NCBI GenBank assembly: GCA_016713405.1
Contig: JADJPF010000022.1
Coordinates: 248,001-312,000, forward strand
From: Blastocatellia bacterium
Lineage (GTDB): Bacteria; Acidobacteriota; Blastocatellia; Chloracidobacteriales; JADJPF01
Direction: 5' to 3'
Length of the DNA stretch: 64,000 bases
Shown one piece after another: positions 26,188 through 34,079 of this stretch. The notes beneath the pieces were generated by a model that saw only the letters and a program-made list of their open reading frames with translations, searched no databases and was not told the origin of the DNA. A program made the translations under genes and the position numbers. Each line of letters begins with the position of its first letter. Position 1 is the first letter of the stretch.

Positions 26188-26664
26188 ATGGAAAATCAAA
26201 CAGTTACAATATCTGTTGTCCTACCAGGAAGACTGCAACAACTCTTAACTACAAGTTTAGCTGCTTTTAACCAATCAGATCTTCAACTTTTAGCCCGTCC
26301 AATGGGTGTAAGCATAGAAAATTGCCAACTTGCTAGTAAAGTTGGACACAGTTTATTAAGCGGTAAAACCGAACCCTTAACAATTTCTGAGCTAAAAGCT
26401 TTGATTATGTTACTCACTTTTGCAGAACGTGAATTAGCAACAGAATTTCATATAACTATGCAAGAATTACAAAAAAAAATGGCTGAAATTGTTATTTCAC
26501 GAAGTAGTAAAGAAATTGATCATCTTGCTGAAGAACTACCAAAAGAAGCCGAACGCGCTAAACGTGCTTTGCGATCAGTAGTAAAAAATCGTGGTCAACT
26601 TCTAGATGAATGCCAAAGCTTTATTAAAAAATTAACTAACCAATTAGAATTAGCTAAATTATAA
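26188..26664 (+). CDS. Hypothetical helical protein
   Basis: The 158-residue protein is predicted soluble and mostly helical. Charged heptad-like stretches from about residue 75 (LTFAERELATEFHITMQELQ, then KKMAEIVISRSS) to the end suggest a coiled coil. No domain was recognised and no signal peptide is visible. It ends 12 bases before the SMP-30/NHL gene, which has its own strong AAGGAG site, so both are probably in one transcript. No function is proposed. Confidence 0.6.
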   Translation: MENQTVTISVVLPGRLQQLLTTSLAAFNQSDLQLLARPMGVSIENCQLASKVGHSLLSGKTEPLTISELKALIMLLTFAERELATEFHITMQELQKKMAEIVISRSSKEIDHLAEELPKEAERAKRALRSVVKNRGQLLDECQSFIKKLTNQLELAKL

Positions 26665-26676
26665 GGAGTAAGGAAT

Positions 26677-28197
26677 ATGTTATTTTGGCGAGTATTATTA
26701 CTAGTCTTAATTTTAGGGGTTTCCGCTAAAGAATTAATGGCACAAATTCCAAATATTGGCCCTATAGAGCCTATCAAACGTGCTGGAATGGGCTTTAGTT
26801 TTACCGAAGGCCCTGCATCAGATATTGATGGGAATGTTTATTTTACTGATGTTGCTACTAGTCGGATCCATAAACTTGACTTACAAGGACGTGTCACCAC
26901 TTTTTTAGAAAATTCCCAAGGTTGTAATGGTTTAATTTTTGATAGCAATAATAAATTACTGGCATGTCAGGGAAATACAGGCCGTATTATTTCTATAGAT
27001 ATTAATAGTAAAAACATTTCAGTTTTAGCAGATAGTTTTCAAAATAAACGTTTTGATCGTCCTAATGATATTGTTATAGATGGACAAGGTGGAATTTATT
27101 TTTCTGACCCTGTTTTTTCTGGGCCAATGGTTCAAGATAAAATGGGGGTTTATTATTTAAGCACAAGTGGACAAGTGACAAGAATAATTGACAATCTTTC
27201 TCGACCAAATGGGGTAATTTTATCACCTGATGAAAAAACGCTTTATGTCCTTTCAGGTCAGCCAACAATGATGGTTTATCCTGTTACTTCACCTGGACAA
27301 ATAGGACAGGGCAGAACAATTACTTTACAATCAAGCAGTAATGGCGATGGAATGACAGTAGATTCCCTAGGCAATATTTATGTTACTCGTCCCGGCATTA
27401 GCGCAATAGAAGTAATTTCACCTGATGGAAGATCTTTAGGGTTAATTCAATTTCCTGAAGCACCGTCTAATTGTACTTTTGGAGGTGCAGACCTAAAAAC
27501 TCTTTATGTAACAGCTAGAACTTCAATTTATACTGCAAAAATGGCTGTTACAGGTCATAGATTTGCTACAAATACTTTTAATTTAGGTGTTAACCCTACA
27601 AGCCAAACTGTTGTAGCTGGAATGTCTGCTAGCTTTGATATTAGCGTTCAAGCTTTGGGAATGTTTTCAGACTTAGTTAATTTAAGTGTTACTTCACCAA
27701 ATAATCAAATTACCGCTATACTTTCTCAAAATAGTTTAATGCCTGGCACAAGTGCAATGTTAACAATAAATACTGATGCAACAACTCCACTTGATACTTA
27801 TAATTTAACTTTGAGTGTCACATCAGGAAGCATTACTAAAAGCCAACAGATTAGTTTACTAGTAACAAGCACTAGTCCTAGCCCAGATTTTTCCTTAAGC
27901 TTTAACCCTGCTACAGTAACAATTGCACGTGGAAAAAAGGCTGATCTTATGCTTAACATCCAAAGAATTGCCGGATTTGCTGATAGTGTAACGGTTACTG
28001 CTCCATCGGCAGATATACAAAAATCATTAAAAATAAAAATTACACCTTCTACACAATCAAGTAGTAGTACAAGTGTTAGTTTTAGTCTTAAAACAAAGAA
28101 AAAGGCTGTTACAGGGATGCAGCAAATAATATTTACAGGAACAGATAGTTCTGGTCGGGTACGTACAACCACTCTTAACTTAATGATAACTCAGTAG
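26677..28197 (+). CDS. Secreted SMP-30/gluconolactonase-like propeller with Ig-like C-terminus
   Basis: The 506-residue protein has a signal peptide (about 1-22, ending ELMAQ). The beta-propeller region (about 35-290) has the SMP-30/gluconolactonase pattern FTEGPASDIDGNVYFTD, NGLIFDSNNKLLA, RPNDIVIDGQGGIYFSDP and SRPNGVILSPDEKTLYV. Metal-binding Glu and Asn/Asp of lactonases are at matching positions. Two Ig-like domains follow (about 295-395 and 400-505), with NPTSQTVVAGMSASFDISV and NPATVTIARGKKADLML starts. Similar Ig modules occur in the 44985 gene. Exported sugar-lactone hydrolysis or ligand binding is possible; the substrate is unknown. Confidence 0.85.
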   Translation: MLFWRVLLLVLILGVSAKELMAQIPNIGPIEPIKRAGMGFSFTEGPASDIDGNVYFTDVATSRIHKLDLQGRVTTFLENSQGCNGLIFDSNNKLLACQGNTGRIISIDINSKNISVLADSFQNKRFDRPNDIVIDGQGGIYFSDPVFSGPMVQDKMGVYYLSTSGQVTRIIDNLSRPNGVILSPDEKTLYVLSGQPTMMVYPVTSPGQIGQGRTITLQSSSNGDGMTVDSLGNIYVTRPGISAIEVISPDGRSLGLIQFPEAPSNCTFGGADLKTLYVTARTSIYTAKMAVTGHRFATNTFNLGVNPTSQTVVAGMSASFDISVQALGMFSDLVNLSVTSPNNQITAILSQNSLMPGTSAMLTINTDATTPLDTYNLTLSVTSGSITKSQQISLLVTSTSPSPDFSLSFNPATVTIARGKKADLMLNIQRIAGFADSVTVTAPSADIQKSLKIKITPSTQSSSSTSVSFSLKTKKKAVTGMQQIIFTGTDSSGRVRTTTLNLMITQ

Positions 28198-28223
28198 TTA
28201 ACTATAAAATGCAAAGTTAAAGT

Positions 28224-28931
28224 TTATTGTTTTTTAGGATTTTGTAAATGATAAACTAGCCTTTGATTTAAGTGTTGAAAATAATCTGCTGGCACGTTTA
28301 CTAGGGCTTTTTGTAGTTGTGCTGTTACTCCAGTGCGTGCTTCAGCAGATTCAACTGTTTCTGCTGCTTTTTTCAGGTCTTCTTCATTTGGCTTTCCTGT
28401 AATTTTAGAAAGATTTTTCCAAAGTATATCAGCAAGCTCTTTTATTGTTTGTTTGGACTGCTTAAAAGTTGCTTGAATAGCTTTTTCTATTGGATTTGTG
28501 CCTATCTCACTACAAGTTGCTTGAATAGCTTCCCGAATTTGTGATGGGGAATAACTGCCCAAAGGTTGACAAAAATCTTGCTTAAATGAATATTCTAGTA
28601 AATATCCATAATGATATGTGCGGCTAATAATATCTATAGATCGTTTTATTTCTAAGAAAAAAAAGACTTTACGAAATATAAACTTAAATGGATAAATTAG
28701 TATTGTAGTTAAACAACCTGATAAACAACCAGATTTTTCCTCATCAACCAATTCTTTAATTGCTTCATCAGAGAGATTTTTTTTCTGCTCACTAGCAAGA
28801 CTACGCACTAAACGACGCTGAAAATAAGTTTTTGCCAGATCATCAGCAAAAGGAATAGGAATTAATGGAGTAAGACCTATTAATATTGCACTAGTAGAAA
28901 TAGTTAGATTATGTTCTATTTGTTCTGCCAT
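28224..28931 (-). CDS. Hypothetical protein with two hydrophobic segments
   Basis: This is a 235-residue protein I do not recognise. Residues 11-30 are hydrophobic (STSAILIGLTPLIPIPFADD). A second segment (about 70-95) contains CLSGCLTTILIYPFKF. The C-terminal half is charged and helical. It is the last gene of a three-gene unit with a creatininase-family enzyme, 12 bases after that gene. The PIPFADDLAK motif slightly recalls small helical membrane-associated families, but not enough to name. Confidence 0.55.
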   Translation of the reverse strand: MAEQIEHNLTISTSAILIGLTPLIPIPFADDLAKTYFQRRLVRSLASEQKKNLSDEAIKELVDEEKSGCLSGCLTTILIYPFKFIFRKVFFFLEIKRSIDIISRTYHYGYLLEYSFKQDFCQPLGSYSPSQIREAIQATCSEIGTNPIEKAIQATFKQSKQTIKELADILWKNLSKITGKPNEEDLKKAAETVESAEARTGVTAQLQKALVNVPADYFQHLNQRLVYHLQNPKKQ

Positions 28932-28943
28932 TATTGATTAAAA

Positions 28944-29714
28944 TTAAGTAGATTTATTTAATTCTGGGAAAGTTTCAAATATTGCTGTTATTAACATATC
29001 TGATAAAACTTGGTAAGAGGCTTTTCCTTCCTCTATAGAAGCTTCTGAAGGGATACCAAAATAGGCTTGCTCTCCGCCAGCTTGCTTAAAAGTAGTTATA
29101 CCGGCTCGTATAGCTTCAGAAAGACTAATATTATTTGGAGGTAAGTTTTGGCGTATTTCTTCTTTAACAAGTTCTGGAGATACTGCCATTACTAAAGAAC
29201 TTTCATAAGAGCCGGCATGACAGGCACCAGAACGAAATTCATTTGTAAGTTTACTAGCCCAACGACGGCGACATTTATCAGGAAAACAAATATTTACACC
29301 TATTTCTTGGCTAATTTCCTGACAAGCTATTTCAATAGATTTAATATGGGCTGGCTCAAGATGGCTGTTGGCTACAGCGATATAGAAAAATCCTTGTTTA
29401 ATTACTGAGCGAAAAATGTCTTTTAATACTGCTTTGGCTGTTTCTATGGAAATAGAAATCGATCCAGCAAAATCAGCACTAAAATCTGTTACGCTATAGG
29501 AAATAGTGGGGAGAACTAAAGCTTTATACCCTAGGTTTTCAAGTTTTTCTGCTGTACAAATAGCCATTTGACTAGAAATAATGCTGTCTGTTGCTAGTGG
29601 CAAGTGTGGCCCGTGTGCTTCAGTTGAGCCTACAGGCAAAAGCAAAATAGCTTGTTCTTCGATATACTGGCTGATTTCCACCCAAGTTTTGTTACTAAAA
29701 AGGTATTTGGACAT
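28944..29714 (-). CDS. Creatininase-family amidohydrolase
   Basis: This is a 256-residue protein with the family's metal-binding motif LLPVGSTEAHGPHLPLATDS (Glu, His and Asp ligands, about residues 24-43) and a later VANSHLEPAHIKSIE. A further ESSLVMAVSPELV segment is typical of the C-terminal part. Relatives include creatininase, the riboflavin-pathway enzyme ArfB and the peptidase MftE. No mycofactocin or F420 neighbours are present, so the substrate is open. It lies 4 bases after a small coiled-coil gene in the same operon. Confidence 0.88.
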   Translation of the reverse strand: MSKYLFSNKTWVEISQYIEEQAILLLPVGSTEAHGPHLPLATDSIISSQMAICTAEKLENLGYKALVLPTISYSVTDFSADFAGSISISIETAKAVLKDIFRSVIKQGFFYIAVANSHLEPAHIKSIEIACQEISQEIGVNICFPDKCRRRWASKLTNEFRSGACHAGSYESSLVMAVSPELVKEEIRQNLPPNNISLSEAIRAGITTFKQAGGEQAYFGIPSEASIEEGKASYQVLSDMLITAIFETFPELNKST

Positions 29715-29718
29715 AAGA

Positions 29719-30078
29719 TTACTTAGGCGATTTTATATCTTTTGATTGATTAAGATAATTTTCAAAAATATTAATAAAAATATTAAGTTTTTCTTCTGTT
29801 TGGGCGTGAGTTTGAACAAGTTCTAAAAATTCATTATTAACTTTTTCCTGACATTTAGCTAAAAAAACTACATTGTTATCAGTTTTTTCTTGAACTCCAA
29901 CTAATCTTTCTAAAAGATTAGTAAGTTTTTCTAGCGAATTAGCATTAGCAACAGCTATATCTTTTAGTGCTATGACGTTATCGGCTAATTGTTCTATTCG
30001 AGTAAATAACACAGCTTGTTGTTCAACAATAAATTCTAAGGCTTTCTTTAATTCGTCTGTCTTTAATGTATCACTCAT
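29719..30078 (-). CDS. Small coiled-coil protein
   Basis: The 119-residue protein is almost all helix, with heptads rich in Leu, Glu and Asn from about residue 5 to 110 (FIVEQQAVLFTRIEQLADNV). No signal peptide or membrane segment. It is the first gene of the creatininase unit. The role is unknown; an oligomerising partner of the enzyme is a guess. Confidence 0.6.
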   Translation of the reverse strand: MSDTLKTDELKKALEFIVEQQAVLFTRIEQLADNVIALKDIAVANANSLEKLTNLLERLVGVQEKTDNNVVFLAKCQEKVNNEFLELVQTHAQTEEKLNIFINIFENYLNQSKDIKSPK

Positions 30079-30131
30079 AGTTTTTACTTATGTATTAAAG
30101 AAATTGATAAAAAATGTAGCTCATTTTATCA

Positions 30132-30156
30132 CAAGTTTACATAAACTATAAACTTG
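30132..30156. promoter_or_regulatory. 25-bp dyad between divergent genes
   Basis: CAAGTTTA (30132-30139) and TAAACTTG (30149-30156) form perfect 8-bp inverted arms around an AT-rich centre. It is located between the creatininase operon and the divergent zinc-ribbon/TPR gene. Could be an operator for either side. Confidence 0.35.
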
Positions 30157-30320
30157 CCCATTCAAAATATTTCTTAGTACTATTGGCTAAGTTTCTACAT
30201 TTATTTTATTTAATTGCCCAAATTCTATAGGTTGTTGTATGCTTTATAAAAATTTTTTATCCTAAATATAATCCCTAAAACTTTTTTAAAAATAAAAATG
30301 GGCTTTAGTTGGAGGTAATT

Positions 30321-31637
30321 ATGTCTGACATAAAGATCAAGACTGTTAATGTCCAAGAACGGTGCGAAGTTTGTCACCAATCAGATATGTTTGATGTAGA
30401 AACACAGTTTTGTGGCCGTTGTCAACATATTGCTTTAATTAGTGCTAGCAGAGAAGAAAAAGTAAATGCTGCTCCTTTACCAGAATTTCTAGTTCGTCGC
30501 CTAAGTTCTAATACTCCTATTCGTTGTCGCAATTGTAACCAATTTATTATGAGCCGGGATGCTTCTTGTCGTCATTGCGGGACTTATGTCAGATTTGAAG
30601 AATCAGCCGAAGCCGTTCAAGCAGAAAGATTTTTGGCAGATAGTTTTGAACAACTTAATAGCTGTAAAAGTGCTGCTGGAGTTAGTTGGGATTTCTTAAA
30701 ATTTCATTTTTGGTTTTTCCCTCTATTAATACTTACTCCTATTACTGCTATAGCAAGTTTTGTTTTATTTTTAAGAACACTTTGGTTTAGTAGTAGATGT
30801 GGTATAAGAATTTATAAGTTTTTGTCTATAAATGATAAGCGCATTAATGAAAGTTTTCGAGACTTAAAATTAGCAGTTGTTAAGAGTGGAGGAGCTTTTT
30901 TAATTACTGCTACTTTAGGTATAGTAGTTGCGTATAGTGGTTTAATGGCTTTACCAATGTTTTGGGATAATTATGCTAAAGGACAAAGAGAGTTTACTGT
31001 ACGTAATTTTGAAGATGCAGAAAAACTTTTTGCTAAAGCTTTAGAAAATAATCCAGATAATTTAGATGCTCATATTTATTATGCTCGTTCAATTTGGAAT
31101 CAGTATATAAATGATTCTAATGCAGATAAAGAGCGTAATAAAATTTTCTTAGATCGTTCTGTAGGGGAGTTTCGACTAATTTTACAAAAAACCAAAGATC
31201 TAAATAGAAAAAATGAAGTGTATCTTGAATTAGCAAATATTTATAAAACTACAGGAGATCGGGAAGAATATGAGCAATGGCTTTTAGCTAGAGCGCGTAT
31301 GCTAGAGCAAACTCCTAGAAATCAATCAGATAGTTATATGAAATTAGCTCTTGCTTATGCTAATGACGTAACGGATTTGATGCAAATATATATAGTTAAA
31401 GAACGTGTAGGACGTACTTATCATCCAGTAAAAAGCTGGAAAACAGAAGATATAGAAAAATTACAAAATTCAGCTAAAAAAGCATTAAATTATTTGGGGG
31501 AAGGTTTAGCTATAGACCCGCAAAATGAGCAAATAAATAGTTTACAATTTAATTTATATCGTGAATTTGAAAAAATTCGGTTGAAAATTATAGAAAATGG
31601 AGAGGGGAAAGATAAAACTTATCAATTTAGTTTTTAA
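30321..31637 (+). CDS. Zinc-ribbon, two-helix membrane, TPR protein
   Basis: I chose the ATG at 30321, preceded by GGAGG (30311-30315); the frame also contains an upstream TTG inside the ribosome site. The 438-residue protein has two N-terminal zinc ribbons (CEVCHQSD...FCGRCQ and CRNCNQF...CRHCG). Two membrane helices follow (about 127-150 and 190-215), then a TPR-like helical region starting REFTVRNFEDAEKLFAKALE. The layout suggests a cytosolic zinc-ribbon head and a repeat domain on one side of the membrane. The sirtuin gene starts 13 bases after the stop. Confidence 0.75.
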   Translation: MSDIKIKTVNVQERCEVCHQSDMFDVETQFCGRCQHIALISASREEKVNAAPLPEFLVRRLSSNTPIRCRNCNQFIMSRDASCRHCGTYVRFEESAEAVQAERFLADSFEQLNSCKSAAGVSWDFLKFHFWFFPLLILTPITAIASFVLFLRTLWFSSRCGIRIYKFLSINDKRINESFRDLKLAVVKSGGAFLITATLGIVVAYSGLMALPMFWDNYAKGQREFTVRNFEDAEKLFAKALENNPDNLDAHIYYARSIWNQYINDSNADKERNKIFLDRSVGEFRLILQKTKDLNRKNEVYLELANIYKTTGDREEYEQWLLARARMLEQTPRNQSDSYMKLALAYANDVTDLMQIYIVKERVGRTYHPVKSWKTEDIEKLQNSAKKALNYLGEGLAIDPQNEQINSLQFNLYREFEKIRLKIIENGEGKDKTYQFSF

Positions 31638-31650
31638 CTAACCTTGTAAG

Positions 31651-32388
31651 ATGAAACCGTTAAATATCAATAACTACAGACAAATAATAATTTTAACAGG
31701 GGCAGGAATTTCTGTTGCTTCTGGGTTGCGCCCTTTTCGTGGCCCAAATGGACTTTGGACAGAAATGAGCGAAGAAGATATTCCTAATGCTATTAATGTC
31801 AGGAAAAACCCTAAAGCAATTTGGCAGTTAGTTTTAAAAATACGTAAACAACATTTAGAGATAAAGCCTAATCAAGCTCATTTAGCAATTGCTTATTTAC
31901 AAAAAAATGCTTTTGCTGGGCAAAATATAACTTTAATTACACAAAATATAGATGGTTTACATAAAAAAGCAGACTCAAAGGAAGTAATAGAATTACATGG
32001 ATCAGCTTTTAGAACAAAATGTAGTAATACTAATTGTGATTTGGTTTCTTATGAAGATGATAAAGTTTATGATTTAGATATTTTACCTATTTGCCCTAAA
32101 TGTTCTAGTGTACTAAGACCAGACATTGTTTTATTTGATGAGCCTATAGGGGCTAAAGAAGAATGGTTGTCAAAAGGAGCTTTAAGAGATTGTGATCTTT
32201 TTATTGCTGTAGGAACTTCAGGTACAGTATATCCAGCTAGTAATTTTGTTAGATCAGCAAAATATGTTGGAGCGCGTACAATATTTGTTAATTTAGAAGC
32301 AACGAACCCACCTAATAATGTTTTTGATGAAGAAATAATAGGAAAGGCAGAAGAAATATTACCTTTATTATTTGGTATGGAAGTTTAA
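31651..32388 (+). CDS. cobB: Sir2-family NAD-dependent protein deacylase
   Basis: The 245-residue sirtuin has ILTGAGISVASGLRPFRG, the catalytic TQNIDGLHKKA and ELHGS, a four-Cys zinc site (CSNTNC...CPKC) and GTSGTVYPA. The region corresponding to the YxxR acyl-selectivity motif of SIRT5/CobB reads LKIR, so the Tyr seems absent and simple deacetylation may be favoured. This is an alignment by eye. It removes acyl groups from lysine using NAD. Co-transcribed with the zinc-ribbon/TPR gene. Confidence 0.93.
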   Translation: MKPLNINNYRQIIILTGAGISVASGLRPFRGPNGLWTEMSEEDIPNAINVRKNPKAIWQLVLKIRKQHLEIKPNQAHLAIAYLQKNAFAGQNITLITQNIDGLHKKADSKEVIELHGSAFRTKCSNTNCDLVSYEDDKVYDLDILPICPKCSSVLRPDIVLFDEPIGAKEEWLSKGALRDCDLFIAVGTSGTVYPASNFVRSAKYVGARTIFVNLEATNPPNNVFDEEIIGKAEEILPLLFGMEV

Positions 32389-32410
32389 GAAAATAAAAGG
32401 GATTGTTAAA

Positions 32411-32446
32411 AAGAAAGCAATTCCCCTAATTTTTCTTAGGGGAATT
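32411..32446 (-). terminator. Terminator between sirtuin and convergent hypothetical gene
   Basis: An 11-bp stem, AATTCCCCTAA (32419-32429) with TTAGGGGAATT (32436-32446), is followed on the minus strand by a T-rich tract. On the plus strand it follows the sirtuin gene but lacks a T-run. Confidence 0.75.
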
Positions 32447-32457
32447 ATTAGAGAAGT

Positions 32458-32949
32458 TTATTGGCGAAAAATCTTCTTAGCTAAATTAGCTAAATTAGTC
32501 TCGGTATTGCTGCTTAACTGAGGTGTTTGATTAGATTGTATTTCTGATTGTCCCCTACGAATAGCTGCAACAGCTTTATTTGCTGCAACGTCCTGTTCTA
32601 AGTATTTAGAAATCTTACTACTATTAGTATTATTAAGCGCAAAATCTAGAAGTTCTTCATTAGTTGGTGTTGATTGTGCTTTATTTGTTGCAGAATTAAA
32701 ACTATAACCTTTGGTTTTAATATTTGATGAATCAGTTGCAAAAGGTGACTCTACAGGTGGTTGAGCAACACTAGCACTTAAGGATTTCTTTATATTTGCG
32801 TCTAACAATGGTGATTCTGTTGGAGGAAGAGCCGCATTAACATTTTGTCCTTGGAAATTACCGCTGCGATTTAAGGCTTGTTCTAATTTTACTTCTTGGT
32901 TAAGAGGTTGAATCTTAATCGCAGAATCATTAATTTTTATATCTGACAT
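32458..32949 (-). CDS. Hypothetical disordered protein
   Basis: I chose the ATG at 32949 because AAGGAG lies just upstream; eight further codons are open but precede that site. The 163-residue product is rich in Ser, Asn, Gln and Lys with repeated PPTESPLLD/PPVESPFAT-like segments (about 43 and 66). No signal peptide or domain was recognised. It follows the atp operon terminator, so it is probably expressed independently. Confidence 0.5.
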   Translation of the reverse strand: MSDIKINDSAIKIQPLNQEVKLEQALNRSGNFQGQNVNAALPPTESPLLDANIKKSLSASVAQPPVESPFATDSSNIKTKGYSFNSATNKAQSTPTNEELLDFALNNTNSSKISKYLEQDVAANKAVAAIRRGQSEIQSNQTPQLSSNTETNLANLAKKIFRQ

Positions 32950-33062
32950 AAGTTGCTCCTTGTTTGGACGCAATTGGAAATTTTGCTCGTAAAGTTAATA
33001 CCAGTAAATATAAAAATTGCATAAAATTTTTCCAGTAAAATAGAAAATTTTTCCGCAAAATA

Positions 33063-33093
33063 AAAAAGCACAAGAGATTTTCTTGTGCTTTTT
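33063..33093. terminator. Terminator of the atp operon
   Basis: A 13-bp stem, AAAAAGCACAAGA side at 33063-33075 with its complement at 33081-33093, has A- and T-runs at its foot on both strands. It lies 22 bases after the atpG stop and marks the operon end without beta or epsilon genes. Confidence 0.85.
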
Positions 33094-33114
33094 GAAATAA
33101 ACTTAAATAAATTA

Positions 33115-33999
33115 CTAAAGAGCCGCAGCACCGCTAACAACTTCAATAATTTCTCTAGTAATTGCAGCTTGACGAACTCGGTTCATTCCTAGTGTTAGCT
33201 TATTAATTACTTCTGTAGCGTTCTTACTTGCAGAATCCATTGCTGCCATTCTTGCGCCATGTTCGGCTGCTACAGAATCTAGTAGTGCGGTAAAAAGTTG
33301 AGTTTCTACATAATGTGGTAGCAATTGACTTAAAATCTCTTCTGGAGGTTGTTCATAAATATAATCTGTTGCACTTGCTGCTACTTTGTCATCTGTTTGG
33401 TTATTTAGTGATGCTAAAGGCAGAATCTGGTTAAAGATTTGGTTTTGTTGAATAGCAGACTTAAATTCATTATATAGAATAAATATTTTGTCTGGACGAG
33501 ATTTTCCTTCTACTTCTTCAGTAAACAGCTTAATAACTTCTACAGCAATTTCTGATGCTTCTGTATAAGTTATTGTTTTAGATATTAGTCCAACATATTC
33601 ATTAATAATAGGAAAAGATCGACGACGGATAAAGTCACGACCTTTACGGCCTATAGTAAGAAACTCTACTCTTTTATTTGGATTATCTCTAATAAATTGT
33701 AGGGCTGTTTTTAGTAGGTTGGTATTAAATGCACCACATAGACCTTTATCTGAAGTAACCACTACAACTAAATAATGCTCATCACCCCGCACTTCTAATA
33801 ATGGATGTTGATATTCCCCAGCACGAGAAGCTAAATTACCTAACATTTCCCTTAATTTAATGGAATAAGGTCTAGCGGCTGTAATACGGTTTTGAGCGCG
33901 TGATAGCTTAGAAGCAGAAACTAACTTCATAGCTTTAGTAATTTGGCGCATATTTTTGACTGAGCGAATACGTCGTCTAATTCCCTGTAGATTAGGCAT
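33115..33999 (-). CDS. atpG: ATP synthase F1 subunit gamma
   Basis: The 294-residue gamma subunit is the central rotor shaft of F1. The N-terminal helix reads RRRIRSVKNMRQITKAMKLV, and the conserved core and C-terminal helix ASKNATEVINKLTLGMNRVR are intact. It is the last gene of the operon, and atpD (beta) and atpC (epsilon), which usually follow, are absent. A hairpin separates it from atpA. Confidence 0.97.
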   Translation of the reverse strand: MPNLQGIRRRIRSVKNMRQITKAMKLVSASKLSRAQNRITAARPYSIKLREMLGNLASRAGEYQHPLLEVRGDEHYLVVVVTSDKGLCGAFNTNLLKTALQFIRDNPNKRVEFLTIGRKGRDFIRRRSFPIINEYVGLISKTITYTEASEIAVEVIKLFTEEVEGKSRPDKIFILYNEFKSAIQQNQIFNQILPLASLNNQTDDKVAASATDYIYEQPPEEILSQLLPHYVETQLFTALLDSVAAEHGARMAAMDSASKNATEVINKLTLGMNRVRQAAITREIIEVVSGAAAL

Positions 34000-34017
34000 A
34001 AGATTCCTAAGATTTTA

Positions 34018-34047
34018 CTAAAAGCTAGTTGTATAGCTAGCTTTTAG
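34018..34047 (-). other. Intercistronic hairpin between atpA and atpG
   Basis: CTAAAAGCTAG (34018-34028) pairs perfectly with CTAGCTTTTAG (34037-34047), loop of 8. No T-run follows on the minus strand, so this is more likely an RNA processing or stability element than a terminator. It could lower gamma relative to alpha (3:1 in the enzyme). Confidence 0.5.
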
Positions 34048-34079
34048 TTGAGATAGATTAAGATTTTAAAGTTAACTTT

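Noticed and set aside
27798..28172. 124-codon minus-strand frame opposite the Ig-like domains
   Set aside because: It is a shadow of the 26677 gene; hydrophobic composition comes from the complement of Thr/Ser-rich codons.
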